In this document: in pieces, positions 1 to 6,931 of the stretch
Layout: each line of letters starts with the position of its first letter
Position numbering within the stretch: position 1 is the stretch's first letter
Assembly: GCA_016721425.1 (NCBI GenBank)
Contig: JADKID010000007.1
Span: forward strand, 186,001 to 250,000
Direction of reading: 5' to 3'
Length of the DNA stretch: 64,000 nucleotides
Source: Bryobacterales bacterium
GTDB lineage: Bacteria > Acidobacteriota > Terriglobia > Bryobacterales > Bryobacteraceae
Made by a program: the position numbers and the translations under genes
The notes under the pieces: model-generated
What the model was told of the DNA's origin: nothing
Databases searched by the model: none
What the model saw: only the letters and a program-made list of their open reading frames with translations

Positions 1-236
1 ATCACGGCAACGGTCTGCAAACCTACTACGCGCATCTTTCGCGCATGGACGTGATTCCGGGCCAGGAAGTGCGAATGGGGCAGGTGATTGCAGGGGCCGG
101 GGCGACGGGCCGGGTAACGTCTCCGCACCTGCACTACGAAGTGCGGCGGGGCGGCGGCCCGGTGAATCCTTACACGTATCTGTCGAAGTCCGTGATGACG
201 GCGGGAACAAACACGACGCGCGAGTTTGGATTCTAG
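1..236 (+). CDS. M23 (LytM-type) peptidase, C-terminal fragment
   Basis: The open frame enters from before base 1 (first full codon at base 3) and ends at the TAG at 234-236, so only about the last 77 residues are present. They hold the conserved end of an M23 zinc endopeptidase: a YAHLS segment with the first catalytic histidine, a GQ-x5-GQVIA turn, and PHLHYEVR, where HLH supplies a zinc ligand and the second catalytic histidine. A PVNPYTYL segment follows, as is usual where the M23 domain ends. Family members act in the periplasm on peptidoglycan cross-bridges or serve as amidase activators. The N-terminal signal, coiled coil or extra domains cannot be judged. The call is firm; the biological role is not. 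Confidence 0.9.
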   Translation, partial: HGNGLQTYYAHLSRMDVIPGQEVRMGQVIAGAGATGRVTSPHLHYEVRRGGGPVNPYTYLSKSVMTAGTNTTREFGF

Positions 237-242
237 TACAAT
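237..242 (+). promoter_or_regulatory. Candidate -10 element (TACAAT) for the DUF3500 gene
   Basis: TACAAT lies 7 nt before the ATG at 250, just after the stop of the M23 gene. With normal -10 to start-site spacing, transcription would begin at or next to the ATG, giving a leaderless mRNA. No clear Shine-Dalgarno sequence precedes the ATG and no good -35 is visible, so this is a weak sequence-only call. Confidence 0.4.
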
Positions 243-249
243 TTAGCCC

Positions 250-1326
250 ATGCGTCTCTGGGCTGGACTCTCTCTACTGCTATTCGCCTGTGTGCTCAAC
301 GCTCACGACGGGCACGACCATGTAATGCCGCGGATGGTATCGACGGCAAAGAACTTTCTGGCTTCGCTGACGGCGGAGCAGAGGGAGAAGGCACTGCTGC
401 CGTTTGACGGCGATGAGCGCTTTTTCTGGCACTACATTCCCTCCGATGACATTCCAGGGCGATTCCAGCGGCCCCGTATGGGGCTGATTCTGGCGGAGAT
501 GACAGCGCACCAGAAGCACCTGGCGGCGGCGTTGCTGAGTGCCGGGCTGAGCCAGCAGGGCTTCATCAAGACCACCACCATCATGAGCCTGGAGGATGTG
601 CTGCGCATCCTGGAGAAGGACCAGAAGGGCCGGCGGAATCCGGAGAAGTATCACTTCACCATATTTGGGGAGCCGAGCGAGACGGGCACTTGGGGCTACC
701 GGGTGGAGGGGCATCATGTGAGCCTGCATTTCACGGTGGTGAAGGGCAAGGCGGTGGGCAATCCGACGTTCCTGGGTTCGAATCCGGCAGAGGTGCGGGA
801 GGGTCCGAGGACTGGGTTGCGGGTGTTGGGGGCGGAAGAGGATAAGGGGCGCGCACTGATGATGGCGCTGACTCCGGAGCAGCGCAAGGTGGCGCTGGTG
901 GCCGAGAAGGCGTATGCCGATATCCTGACGGAGCGGACGCGCAAGGCAGCGCTGGCAGGGCAGCCGAGCGGGCTGGCGGCGGCGAAGATGACTACGGCGC
1001 AGCGCAAGCTGTTGGCCGTGCTGATGGCGGAGTATGTGGACAATCTACCGGGCGAATTGGCGGAGCAGCGCCGGGCGCGGATCCAGGCGGCGGGCAACAA
1101 CTTTCACTTTGCCTGGGCGGGGGTGGTGGAGCGCGGCGGGCCGCACTACTACCGCGTGCAATCGCCGACGTTTCTGATTGAATTTGACAATACCCAGAAT
1201 GGCGCCAATCACGTCCATAGCGTGTGGCGAGACTACGAGAACGACTTTGGTGTGGATCTGCTGAAGGAGCACTACGCGACGGCGCCGGGCGGGCACGGCC
1301 ACAACGCCGCGGCGGCGAAGAAGTAG
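250..1326 (+). CDS. DUF3500 family exported protein
   Basis: A 358-residue protein with an N-terminal signal peptide (MRLWAGLSLLLFACVLNA) and a mature part that matches my recollection of the DUF3500 family, often found in Acidobacteria and Planctomycetes. Helical segments rich in T-x-EQR (TAEQREKALLPF and TPEQRKVAL) are followed by a conserved HFTIFGEPS segment, a GHHVSLHFTVV strand and a C-terminal YYRVQSPTFLIEFDNTQN stretch. A histidine-rich start (HDGHDH) and end (GGHGHN) could bind metal, but this is only suggestive. No enzymatic function is established for the family. The start is the ATG at 250, which gives a clean signal peptide. A TACAAT box sits 7 nt upstream. Confidence 0.85.
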   Translation: MRLWAGLSLLLFACVLNAHDGHDHVMPRMVSTAKNFLASLTAEQREKALLPFDGDERFFWHYIPSDDIPGRFQRPRMGLILAEMTAHQKHLAAALLSAGLSQQGFIKTTTIMSLEDVLRILEKDQKGRRNPEKYHFTIFGEPSETGTWGYRVEGHHVSLHFTVVKGKAVGNPTFLGSNPAEVREGPRTGLRVLGAEEDKGRALMMALTPEQRKVALVAEKAYADILTERTRKAALAGQPSGLAAAKMTTAQRKLLAVLMAEYVDNLPGELAEQRRARIQAAGNNFHFAWAGVVERGGPHYYRVQSPTFLIEFDNTQNGANHVHSVWRDYENDFGVDLLKEHYATAPGGHGHNAAAAKK

Positions 1327-1342
1327 GAGAGGGCGGCGTTGC

Positions 1343-1348
1343 TACAAT
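1343..1348 (+). promoter_or_regulatory. Candidate -10 element (TACAAT) for the beta-propeller gene
   Basis: TACAAT stands 7 nt before the ATG at 1356, the same arrangement as upstream of base 250. A GGGG run in the spacer could double as a weak ribosome binding site. No -35 consensus is obvious. Confidence 0.35.
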
Positions 1349-1355
1349 TAGGGGC

Positions 1356-2438
1356 ATGAGCCTGTCGAGGCGCTCGCTGCTGGCTACGCTGGCTCAACCG
1401 TTATTGGCGCAGGTCGGCCCGGCGCCGGTCCCTTCGGAGTGGGGGCGCTATGCCGACTCCGCGACGGAGTTTGAGGTATTGCGGCTGACAGGAGTGGCGC
1501 ACGCGAGCGTGATGGCCGGGGCGCCGGGGCGCGGAGTGGACCGCCGCAGCCGCAGCCTGCTGTATGCCTCTGACCGCACGGGATCGTGGCAGGCGTACGT
1601 GATGGACCTGGGCAAGGGACAGAGCCGTGCGCTTACTCTGGTGGAGGGACTGGACGCGGAATCGCTGACATTCTCCGCCGATGACAGAGCGGTGTTTCTG
1701 GGCGCGGGCGCGGTGATCCAATCGGTGACGCTGAATGGGCTGCGCAGCCAGGAACTGTGCCGGGTCCGCGATGGGTGGAAGCGCTCTGGACGACTGGCGC
1801 CGACGGAAGACGGGACGTCGTTGTTTTTCTGTGAAACACGGGAGAAGGTGACCGAGCTGCGTCGTCTGCGGTTGCCAAAGTCCGCGGCCGAGACAGTGAT
1901 GCAGAGGCAGGGCGGAATTTTGGAGCCCACGCCCAATCCGCGGCGGGCGATGATCCTGTGGCTGAGCGAGGCAGGGGAGTTGTGGGTGGGCGGATTTGAC
2001 GGTGCGGGGCAGCGCCGGGTGGAAACTCCGGCGGGACGAGTGTTGCAGGCGCTGTGGTCGCCCGATGGGCAGTCCATTTACTACCTGCTGGCTTCGGCTG
2101 ATCCAACGCAGCTGAACGCGATCCGCGAGCAGGAGCTGGATTCGAGAGCGGACACCTTGGTGGCGCGGACCAGCCAGTTTGCGGCTTTCTGCCGGAACGC
2201 CAACGCTACGGTATTTCTTGGGGCGAGCCGCAGCAAAGCATCGCCGGCAGTGCTGGTATTACTGCGCGCGACGCGCCGCGAGTTTACGCTTTGCGAGCAC
2301 AAGGCCACCGATCCCCACGGTGTGGCGCCGGCCTTTACCCCCAACAGCCAGAAGATCGTGTTTCAGAGTGACCGGGAGGGCAAGCCGGCGCTGTACATGA
2401 TGAACGTGGAGAAGTTGATTGAGAAGACGGACTCGTAA
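1356..2438 (+). CDS. Exported TolB/PD40-like beta-propeller protein
   Basis: A 360-residue protein starting at ATG 1356. The same frame is open further upstream inside the preceding gene, but this start gives an export signal with a twin-arginine-like run (MSLSRRSLLATLAQ). The mature part shows repeated propeller blades: SLLYASDRTGSWQAYVMDL, SLTFSADDRAVFL, WSPDGQSIYYLL and FTPNSQKIVFQSDREG. These are PD40/TolB-like strands with the S/T-P-D-G turn. Similar propellers occur in TolB, DPP-IV-like peptidases and oligogalacturonate lyase, but no peptidase or lyase domain is attached here. It probably binds a ligand or protein in the periplasm. The next gene follows with no gap, suggesting an operon with the HAD phosphatase and cellulase-like genes. 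Confidence 0.8.
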   Translation: MSLSRRSLLATLAQPLLAQVGPAPVPSEWGRYADSATEFEVLRLTGVAHASVMAGAPGRGVDRRSRSLLYASDRTGSWQAYVMDLGKGQSRALTLVEGLDAESLTFSADDRAVFLGAGAVIQSVTLNGLRSQELCRVRDGWKRSGRLAPTEDGTSLFFCETREKVTELRRLRLPKSAAETVMQRQGGILEPTPNPRRAMILWLSEAGELWVGGFDGAGQRRVETPAGRVLQALWSPDGQSIYYLLASADPTQLNAIREQELDSRADTLVARTSQFAAFCRNANATVFLGASRSKASPAVLVLLRATRREFTLCEHKATDPHGVAPAFTPNSQKIVFQSDREGKPALYMMNVEKLIEKTDS

Positions 2439-3068
2439 GTGCAAATGATGAATTTCCAGGCCTCCGCTATTCTGTTTGACCTCGACGGCACGCTGGTGGA
2501 CTCCACTGTTTCCGTGATTCACCATTGGCAGCTTTTTGCTGAGCGGCACGGGCTGGAGTTGCAGGACATTCTGGCGATCTCACATGGGCGGCGGACGGAG
2601 GAGACGATCCGCATGCTGGCGCCGCACCTGGATGCCGTGGCCGAGGCGGCGCGGCACAATCTGGCGGAGACGGAGGAGACGGAGGGCACGCGGGAGGTGC
2701 CGGGCGCCGGTGCGCTGCTCGCATCGATCCCGGCGGAGCGATGGACGATTGTGACGTCGTGCCCGCGGCCGCTGGCTGAGGCGCGCTTGCGGGCGGCGGG
2801 GCTGCCAGTGCCGGAGCGCATGGTGACCTCGGAGGAGGTGACGGCGGGGAAGCCGGCGCCGGAGTGTTATCTGCTGGGGGCGGAGCGGCTGGGATTCGCG
2901 GCGGAGCGCTGCATTGTTTTCGAGGATGCGCCGGCGGGTGTGGCGGCGGGCCGGGCGGCGGGAATGGCAGTGGTGACGGTGGGCGAGACGGTGGCGGATC
3001 TGCGTGCCGTGCGCGTACACGGAGAGGGAAATTCGGAGCTGAAAATCGTGATACAGTCGGCGGTGTGA
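2439..3068 (+). CDS. HAD-superfamily (subfamily IA) sugar-phosphatase-like hydrolase
   Basis: A protein of about 209 residues with all HAD motifs: motif I DLDGTLVDS near the N-terminus with the nucleophilic Asp, motif II in VTSCPRPL, the motif III lysine in TAGKPAPECY, and motif IV FEDAPAGVAAGRAAG. The order and the cap between motifs I and II fit the glycerol-phosphatase/sugar-phosphatase branch (GPP1, YfbT type). The substrate cannot be read from sequence. The start is either GTG at 2439, directly after the previous stop, or ATG at 2445. Its stop overlaps the GTG start of the next gene (GTGA), which indicates translational coupling. Confidence 0.88.
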   Translation: MQMMNFQASAILFDLDGTLVDSTVSVIHHWQLFAERHGLELQDILAISHGRRTEETIRMLAPHLDAVAEAARHNLAETEETEGTREVPGAGALLASIPAERWTIVTSCPRPLAEARLRAAGLPVPERMVTSEEVTAGKPAPECYLLGAERLGFAAERCIVFEDAPAGVAAGRAAGMAVVTVGETVADLRAVRVHGEGNSELKIVIQSAV

Positions 3069-4228
3069 TACTCGATCGCCGCCAGTTTCTCGCCTCCTCG
3101 GTTGCGGCCGCCGCGCCCAACCCGCCACAGAGCAGCCTGCACAGCCATGTGAAAAAGCATCCGCTAGCGATCACGATGTGGGATTTCTCGTGGCTGGAGC
3201 GGCGCTGGCCGGGCGCGGGTTACGAGGATTGGGATCTGGCGCTGAAGGAACTGAAGGAGCGCGGCTACGACGCGGTGCGCATCGACGCCTATCCGCACCT
3301 GGTGCAGGCCGGGGCGACAAAGACGTGGGAGTTGCTGCCGCACTGGTGGTTTCAGGATTGGGGCGCGGCGTCGCGCTGCCGCGTACAGGTGCAGCCGAAC
3401 CTGAACGAGTTTATCCGGCGGTGTGCGGCGCACGGGATCTGCGTGGGGCTCTCGACGTGGTTCCGTGAGGATCTGAATAACACGCGGATGAAGCTGGCGA
3501 CGCCGGGCGCGTTGGGTGCGGCGTGGAAGGCGACGCTGGATTCCATTGCCGCCGATGGCCTGCTGCCACACATACTCTACGTGGATCTGTGCAACGAGTT
3601 TCCGTTGGATGTATGGGCCCCGTTCACGCCGAAGGGACTCTCTCGGGCCACGCCGGCGGGCGTGCAGTGGATGAAGGAGCCGATTGAGATGTTGCGGCGG
3701 GCGTACCCGGCGTTGGACTATACGTTTTCTTTCACGAGCGAGTATGAGAACTACGCGAAGCAGGACGTCTCGATGCTCGATTTCCTGGAGCTGCATCTCT
3801 GGATGACGCATTTTTCGGACTTCTACAAACAGGTGGGTTATCACTACGAGCGCTATGACCTGAAGGGCTACGACAACCTGGCGCTGAACGCGGAGCGAAT
3901 CTACCGCGCCAACCCGAAGCACTGGCAGGCGCGGCTGGAATACGGGGTGGACTTTCTGGCGAAGTGGTCCGTGGCGGCGAACAAGCCGCTGATTACGACG
4001 GAGTGCTGGTCTCTGGTGGACTACAAAGACGGGCCGATGCTGCCGTGGGACTACTTGCAGGAGTTGTGTGTGTTGGGGACGCAGCGGGCGGCGTCGGCGG
4101 GCCGGTGGGTGGCCATTGCGACGTCGAACTTCTGCGGGCCGCAGTTCCGCGGGATGTGGCGGGACGTGGCTTGGCACCGGCGGTTGACAGACGAGATCCA
4201 CGCCGCGCGGACGCCGGCGGGATTCTGA
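3065..4228 (+). CDS. Exported cellulase-like TIM-barrel glycoside hydrolase
   Basis: A 387-residue protein with start GTG 3065, which overlaps the preceding stop as GTGA. The N-terminus carries a Tat-like signal (DRRQFLASS then an alanine run). The mature part resembles the sugar-binding cellulase-like family: ITMWDFSWLERRWPGAGYED opens the barrel, LYVDLCNEFP holds a candidate acid/base Glu at residue 178, and TTECWS holds a candidate nucleophile Glu at residue 313. The NE pair and the second barrel-end Glu follow the clan GH-A plan, with N at 177 next to E178. The substrate is unknown. A lone cellulase is unlikely, because these proteins usually lack carbohydrate-binding modules, as does this one. 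It is probably co-transcribed with the propeller and HAD genes. Confidence 0.8.
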   Translation: MILDRRQFLASSVAAAAPNPPQSSLHSHVKKHPLAITMWDFSWLERRWPGAGYEDWDLALKELKERGYDAVRIDAYPHLVQAGATKTWELLPHWWFQDWGAASRCRVQVQPNLNEFIRRCAAHGICVGLSTWFREDLNNTRMKLATPGALGAAWKATLDSIAADGLLPHILYVDLCNEFPLDVWAPFTPKGLSRATPAGVQWMKEPIEMLRRAYPALDYTFSFTSEYENYAKQDVSMLDFLELHLWMTHFSDFYKQVGYHYERYDLKGYDNLALNAERIYRANPKHWQARLEYGVDFLAKWSVAANKPLITTECWSLVDYKDGPMLPWDYLQELCVLGTQRAASAGRWVAIATSNFCGPQFRGMWRDVAWHRRLTDEIHAARTPAGF

Positions 4229-5053
4229 TCAGGCGGGGTCTTCGAGGACGCAGACGAATTCGGCGATTGTGACGTTGCGATCTTCTTCCCGCAGTTCCCA
4301 TTCCTGGAACTCCGGGTTGCCGGGCTTCATGCGGATCTGCTGGTGGGTCCAGCTATCGCCATCGGATCTCTTGGAGCTGTCATAGCGTTTGATGGTGTAC
4401 TCGCCGCCCTCATCCATGGTGGCGATGCGCTGAACGATGAAGATGCCGTTCCTGCGGGAGCCGCCGTAGTAGGAGCGGAAGACGCAGAGTGAGCCGTCGG
4501 GAATGTGCGGCTCCATGGAGCGGCCGTGAATGCGGACGATGAAGAAATCGTCTGTGAGCCCGCGGCGGCCGGGGATCTCGGCCTCGATCCACTCCCTGGC
4601 ATTAGCGGCGCGTGTGGCGCCGGCGGTGGTATCCGCGCCGAGGCCGCCGGCGGCGAGATCGATGGGGATCAAGGGCAGATGGGTCTCGTAACGGCGGACG
4701 GTGGAGCGCACCGTGCGGCGGTAGAGGGCGTTGGCGGTGCGGTCTAACTCGCCGCAGATGGTGGGGCAGGGAGGCACGATGCGAATGGTGTTGGAGAGAG
4801 TCTCGTCCAGCCACTGCAGGAATGCGGCGGTCCCCATTTCCTGCTGTTTCCGCGGCAGGTCATCGGCGATGGCGCGCAGGACCTCGGCCTCTTCGCCGGC
4901 GAAGTCTTCCCAATCGCGGCGGAAGCGGAAAGCGCACTCTCCGGTTTCGGGGTCTGTGAGGACAATGCCGCAGTTCTCGCCGAGGGCTTCGAAGACACGG
5001 TATTCCGCCGTTCGAGTGGTGAGCGGCGTGCGGATTTGGGCGGAACCGTGCAT
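4229..5053 (-). CDS. Stand-alone S24 (LexA/UmuD-type) peptidase with unknown N-terminal domain
   Basis: A 274-residue protein. The C-terminal half is a complete S24 self-cleaving peptidase: IPIDLAAGG with the Ala-Gly cleavage pair at 135-136, HGRSMEPHIPDG with nucleophile Ser179, and EYTIKRY with general-base Lys222. The N-terminal 125 residues do not show a helix-turn-helix. Instead there is a GIVLTDPETGE strand pair and helices rich in Glu, so it does not look like LexA or a CI repressor. The ATG at 5053 begins shortly before the end of the neighbouring minus-strand gene region and leaves 37 bp between them. It converges on the cellulase-like gene with no gap. A damage-responsive, self-cleaving role is possible but inferred. 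Confidence 0.8.
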   Translation of the reverse strand: MHGSAQIRTPLTTRTAEYRVFEALGENCGIVLTDPETGECAFRFRRDWEDFAGEEAEVLRAIADDLPRKQQEMGTAAFLQWLDETLSNTIRIVPPCPTICGELDRTANALYRRTVRSTVRRYETHLPLIPIDLAAGGLGADTTAGATRAANAREWIEAEIPGRRGLTDDFFIVRIHGRSMEPHIPDGSLCVFRSYYGGSRRNGIFIVQRIATMDEGGEYTIKRYDSSKRSDGDSWTHQQIRMKPGNPEFQEWELREEDRNVTIAEFVCVLEDPA

Positions 5054-5090
5054 GGGTCTGTTGGGCTTATCGGTAAGACGGTTTGAAGAA

Positions 5091-6146
5091 TTAGGGTGCG
5101 AAGGGGTAATAACCTTCGCGGGCGCGGACTTTAACATTAGGCAGGGCGACGCGGACTTCGATGCGCCGGAATGCCTTGGGGGCGTCGGAGTTGGCGGGGG
5201 TATAGCGCAGGATGTACTGCGTGGTGATTTCGCCGGCCGTATCGGAAATCGCCTTGACGATGCCGCGCATGATGGCGGAGGCATAGCCGCCGGTGCCGAC
5301 TTTCAGGGCGAAGTTGCCTTCGTCCGAGGGTGTGGAGAGGTATCCGCTGACGTCGGAATAGATCTTTTCGAGCGGATAGACGACGCGTCCGCCGGTGGCC
5401 TCGGCCAGCCGTTTGAGATTGGGATCGCCTTCGTTGGCAAAGCCGAAGGCGACGGTGGAGACTCCGTAGATGGTGACGAGATTGCGCTGGGCGAGCTCGA
5501 CGACCTCGTTCAGGTTTTTCTTGCTGGAGTTATCGTGGCCGTCGCCGACGATGACGATGACGCGGCGCGGTTCAATGGGCTCGCCCTTCACGAGGGTGCG
5601 GCTGGTGCAGGCCTGATAGACGGCGTCATACAGAGCCGCCCCGCCTCCCGGCTTGATCTTCCGGACGCGATCGAGGATCTTTTCGGGGTCAGAGGTGGTA
5701 TTCACCATCAACTCGGCTTCGGTGGAGTAGCCGATCATATAGCCGGAGAAGCGCTTGTCTGGTTTGGCTTCGGGCTCCATGGTGGCCAGGATGAGGTCCT
5801 GGATGGCTTCCTTGAACTTGTCCCAGTGGAGGCGATTGGTATTGGAGAGATCGAGGAGAAAGCCGATGACGACGGGCTGATTGCGCTCGCGGGTGAAGTA
5901 GCTGATCTGCTGGGGCCTGCCCTCGTCGAGGAGTTCGAAATCGGCCTTGTCCAAATCGCGGACAAACTTGCCGTTCATGTCCGTGACAGTGACGGGGACG
6001 ATGACCTCGCTCACCGTGGAGCGAAAGGCCTCTTCGGCCCGGAGAGCCGGCTTAGCCGCGCCGGCGGCCGGGTTCTGCGCCAGCGCACCGGTTGCGCCGG
6101 CCACGGCTGCGGCGCCGCCCAGGATGATTTGTCTGCGTGAATACAT
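5091..6146 (-). CDS. VWFA-related acidobacterial domain protein
   Basis: A 351-residue protein of the VWFA-related Acidobacterial domain family. It has a Tat-like signal (SRRQIILGGAAAVAG), then a beta-rich segment typical of the family (VIVPVTVTDMNGKFV, FELLDEGRPQQISYF) and a von Willebrand A domain. The metal-ion site is degenerate: LLDLSNTNR gives D-x-S-x-T at residue 99. IVIVGDGHDNSS supplies the late Asp region and GVSTVAFG a core strand. The C-terminus ends in REGYYPF, as family members usually do. The role is probably extracytoplasmic protein binding; the specific partner is unknown. It is separated by 61 bp from the next minus-strand gene upstream. Confidence 0.92.
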   Translation of the reverse strand: MYSRRQIILGGAAAVAGATGALAQNPAAGAAKPALRAEEAFRSTVSEVIVPVTVTDMNGKFVRDLDKADFELLDEGRPQQISYFTRERNQPVVIGFLLDLSNTNRLHWDKFKEAIQDLILATMEPEAKPDKRFSGYMIGYSTEAELMVNTTSDPEKILDRVRKIKPGGGAALYDAVYQACTSRTLVKGEPIEPRRVIVIVGDGHDNSSKKNLNEVVELAQRNLVTIYGVSTVAFGFANEGDPNLKRLAEATGGRVVYPLEKIYSDVSGYLSTPSDEGNFALKVGTGGYASAIMRGIVKAISDTAGEITTQYILRYTPANSDAPKAFRRIEVRVALPNVKVRAREGYYPFAP

Positions 6147-6207
6147 ATCTGCTTGCTTTCAATTATAGGAGACGCGGGGCCGGCAGGCGTCGCCGCGCCG
6201 CAGGAGT

Positions 6208-6816
6208 CTATTTCCTGAAGACCTTTTTGCGGAGGTCGGGCCAGAATTCCTTGAAAGCGTTGGAGCCGGCGCGGGCAGCGAATCCGACGCCAACATTGTA
6301 GGAGATCTGTCCGATGCCCTTGGCGCTGTGGGGCATCCAGACGTTCTGGATGGTGTTGCCGCCGACGTTGCCGATCGTCCGGGCGAAGGCGAAGCGGGTG
6401 CGTCCGTCCCTATAGGGCGTGAAGAAGGTCATCTTTACGATGTGGCCGGCACGGCTGCCGAAACTGCCCGAGGCTTTGCGGTGGTAACGGGGATCTTCGC
6501 CCCAGATTGCGCCGAGACCGGCATCAATGCCGTTGGCCATGGCGACGTTGGCGGTGCGGGAGGCCAGCCGGCGGCCGAAGCCGTCGGGGCTGCGTTTCCA
6601 CTCTTCAGGATTATTCCAGACGGTGCTCCAGCCCGAACCGAACGCGCCTGTCAGCCAGCTGGTTGGTCCGAAAGTGGATTGTGCCCACCAATCCGCGCGG
6701 TCATCGGAAGTGGGCGCAAGATAGGGAGCGGGCGTGCCTGGCAGGACTGGCTGCCGTTGGGCGAACCCAGCCAGGCAGAGCCCGGCGCCCAAGGCAAGGA
6801 CCATGTGCAGCTTCAT
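6208..6816 (-). CDS. Conserved exported protein of unknown function
   Basis: A 202-residue protein with a signal peptide (MKLHMVLALGAGLCLAGFAQ). The start at ATG 6816 is preceded by TGGAGGA; an upstream in-frame ATG at 6858 would add a Cys/His-rich stretch and spoil the signal. The mature part has many Gly and aromatic residues, with WGEDPRYHR, a TFFTPYRDGRTRFAFARTIGNVGGN segment and a NVGVGFAARAGSNAFKEFWPDL tail. Alternating amphipathic stretches suggest an outer-membrane or periplasmic structural protein. I recognise the general type from acidobacterial genomes but know no function. Confidence 0.7.
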   Translation of the reverse strand: MKLHMVLALGAGLCLAGFAQRQPVLPGTPAPYLAPTSDDRADWWAQSTFGPTSWLTGAFGSGWSTVWNNPEEWKRSPDGFGRRLASRTANVAMANGIDAGLGAIWGEDPRYHRKASGSFGSRAGHIVKMTFFTPYRDGRTRFAFARTIGNVGGNTIQNVWMPHSAKGIGQISYNVGVGFAARAGSNAFKEFWPDLRKKVFRK

Positions 6817-6931
6817 TCCTCCATGATGGCATGGGCAGTATCCTTTGCGTCCAGCCACCCGTCGAACTTATGATGGCTCTGTCGGGTTGGCCTGTATCCG
6901 CCGATCCAGTTGGGATAGGGAGTTCTCCATC

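Noticed and set aside
3164..4201. Long open frame on the minus strand opposite the cellulase-like gene
   Set aside because: It is the antisense shadow of a GC-rich gene: Arg/Pro/His-rich, no recognisable domain. The + strand frame has clear catalytic motifs.
4229..5053. Considered as LexA
   Set aside because: The peptidase half fits, but there is no helix-turn-helix and the N-terminus is longer and unrelated.
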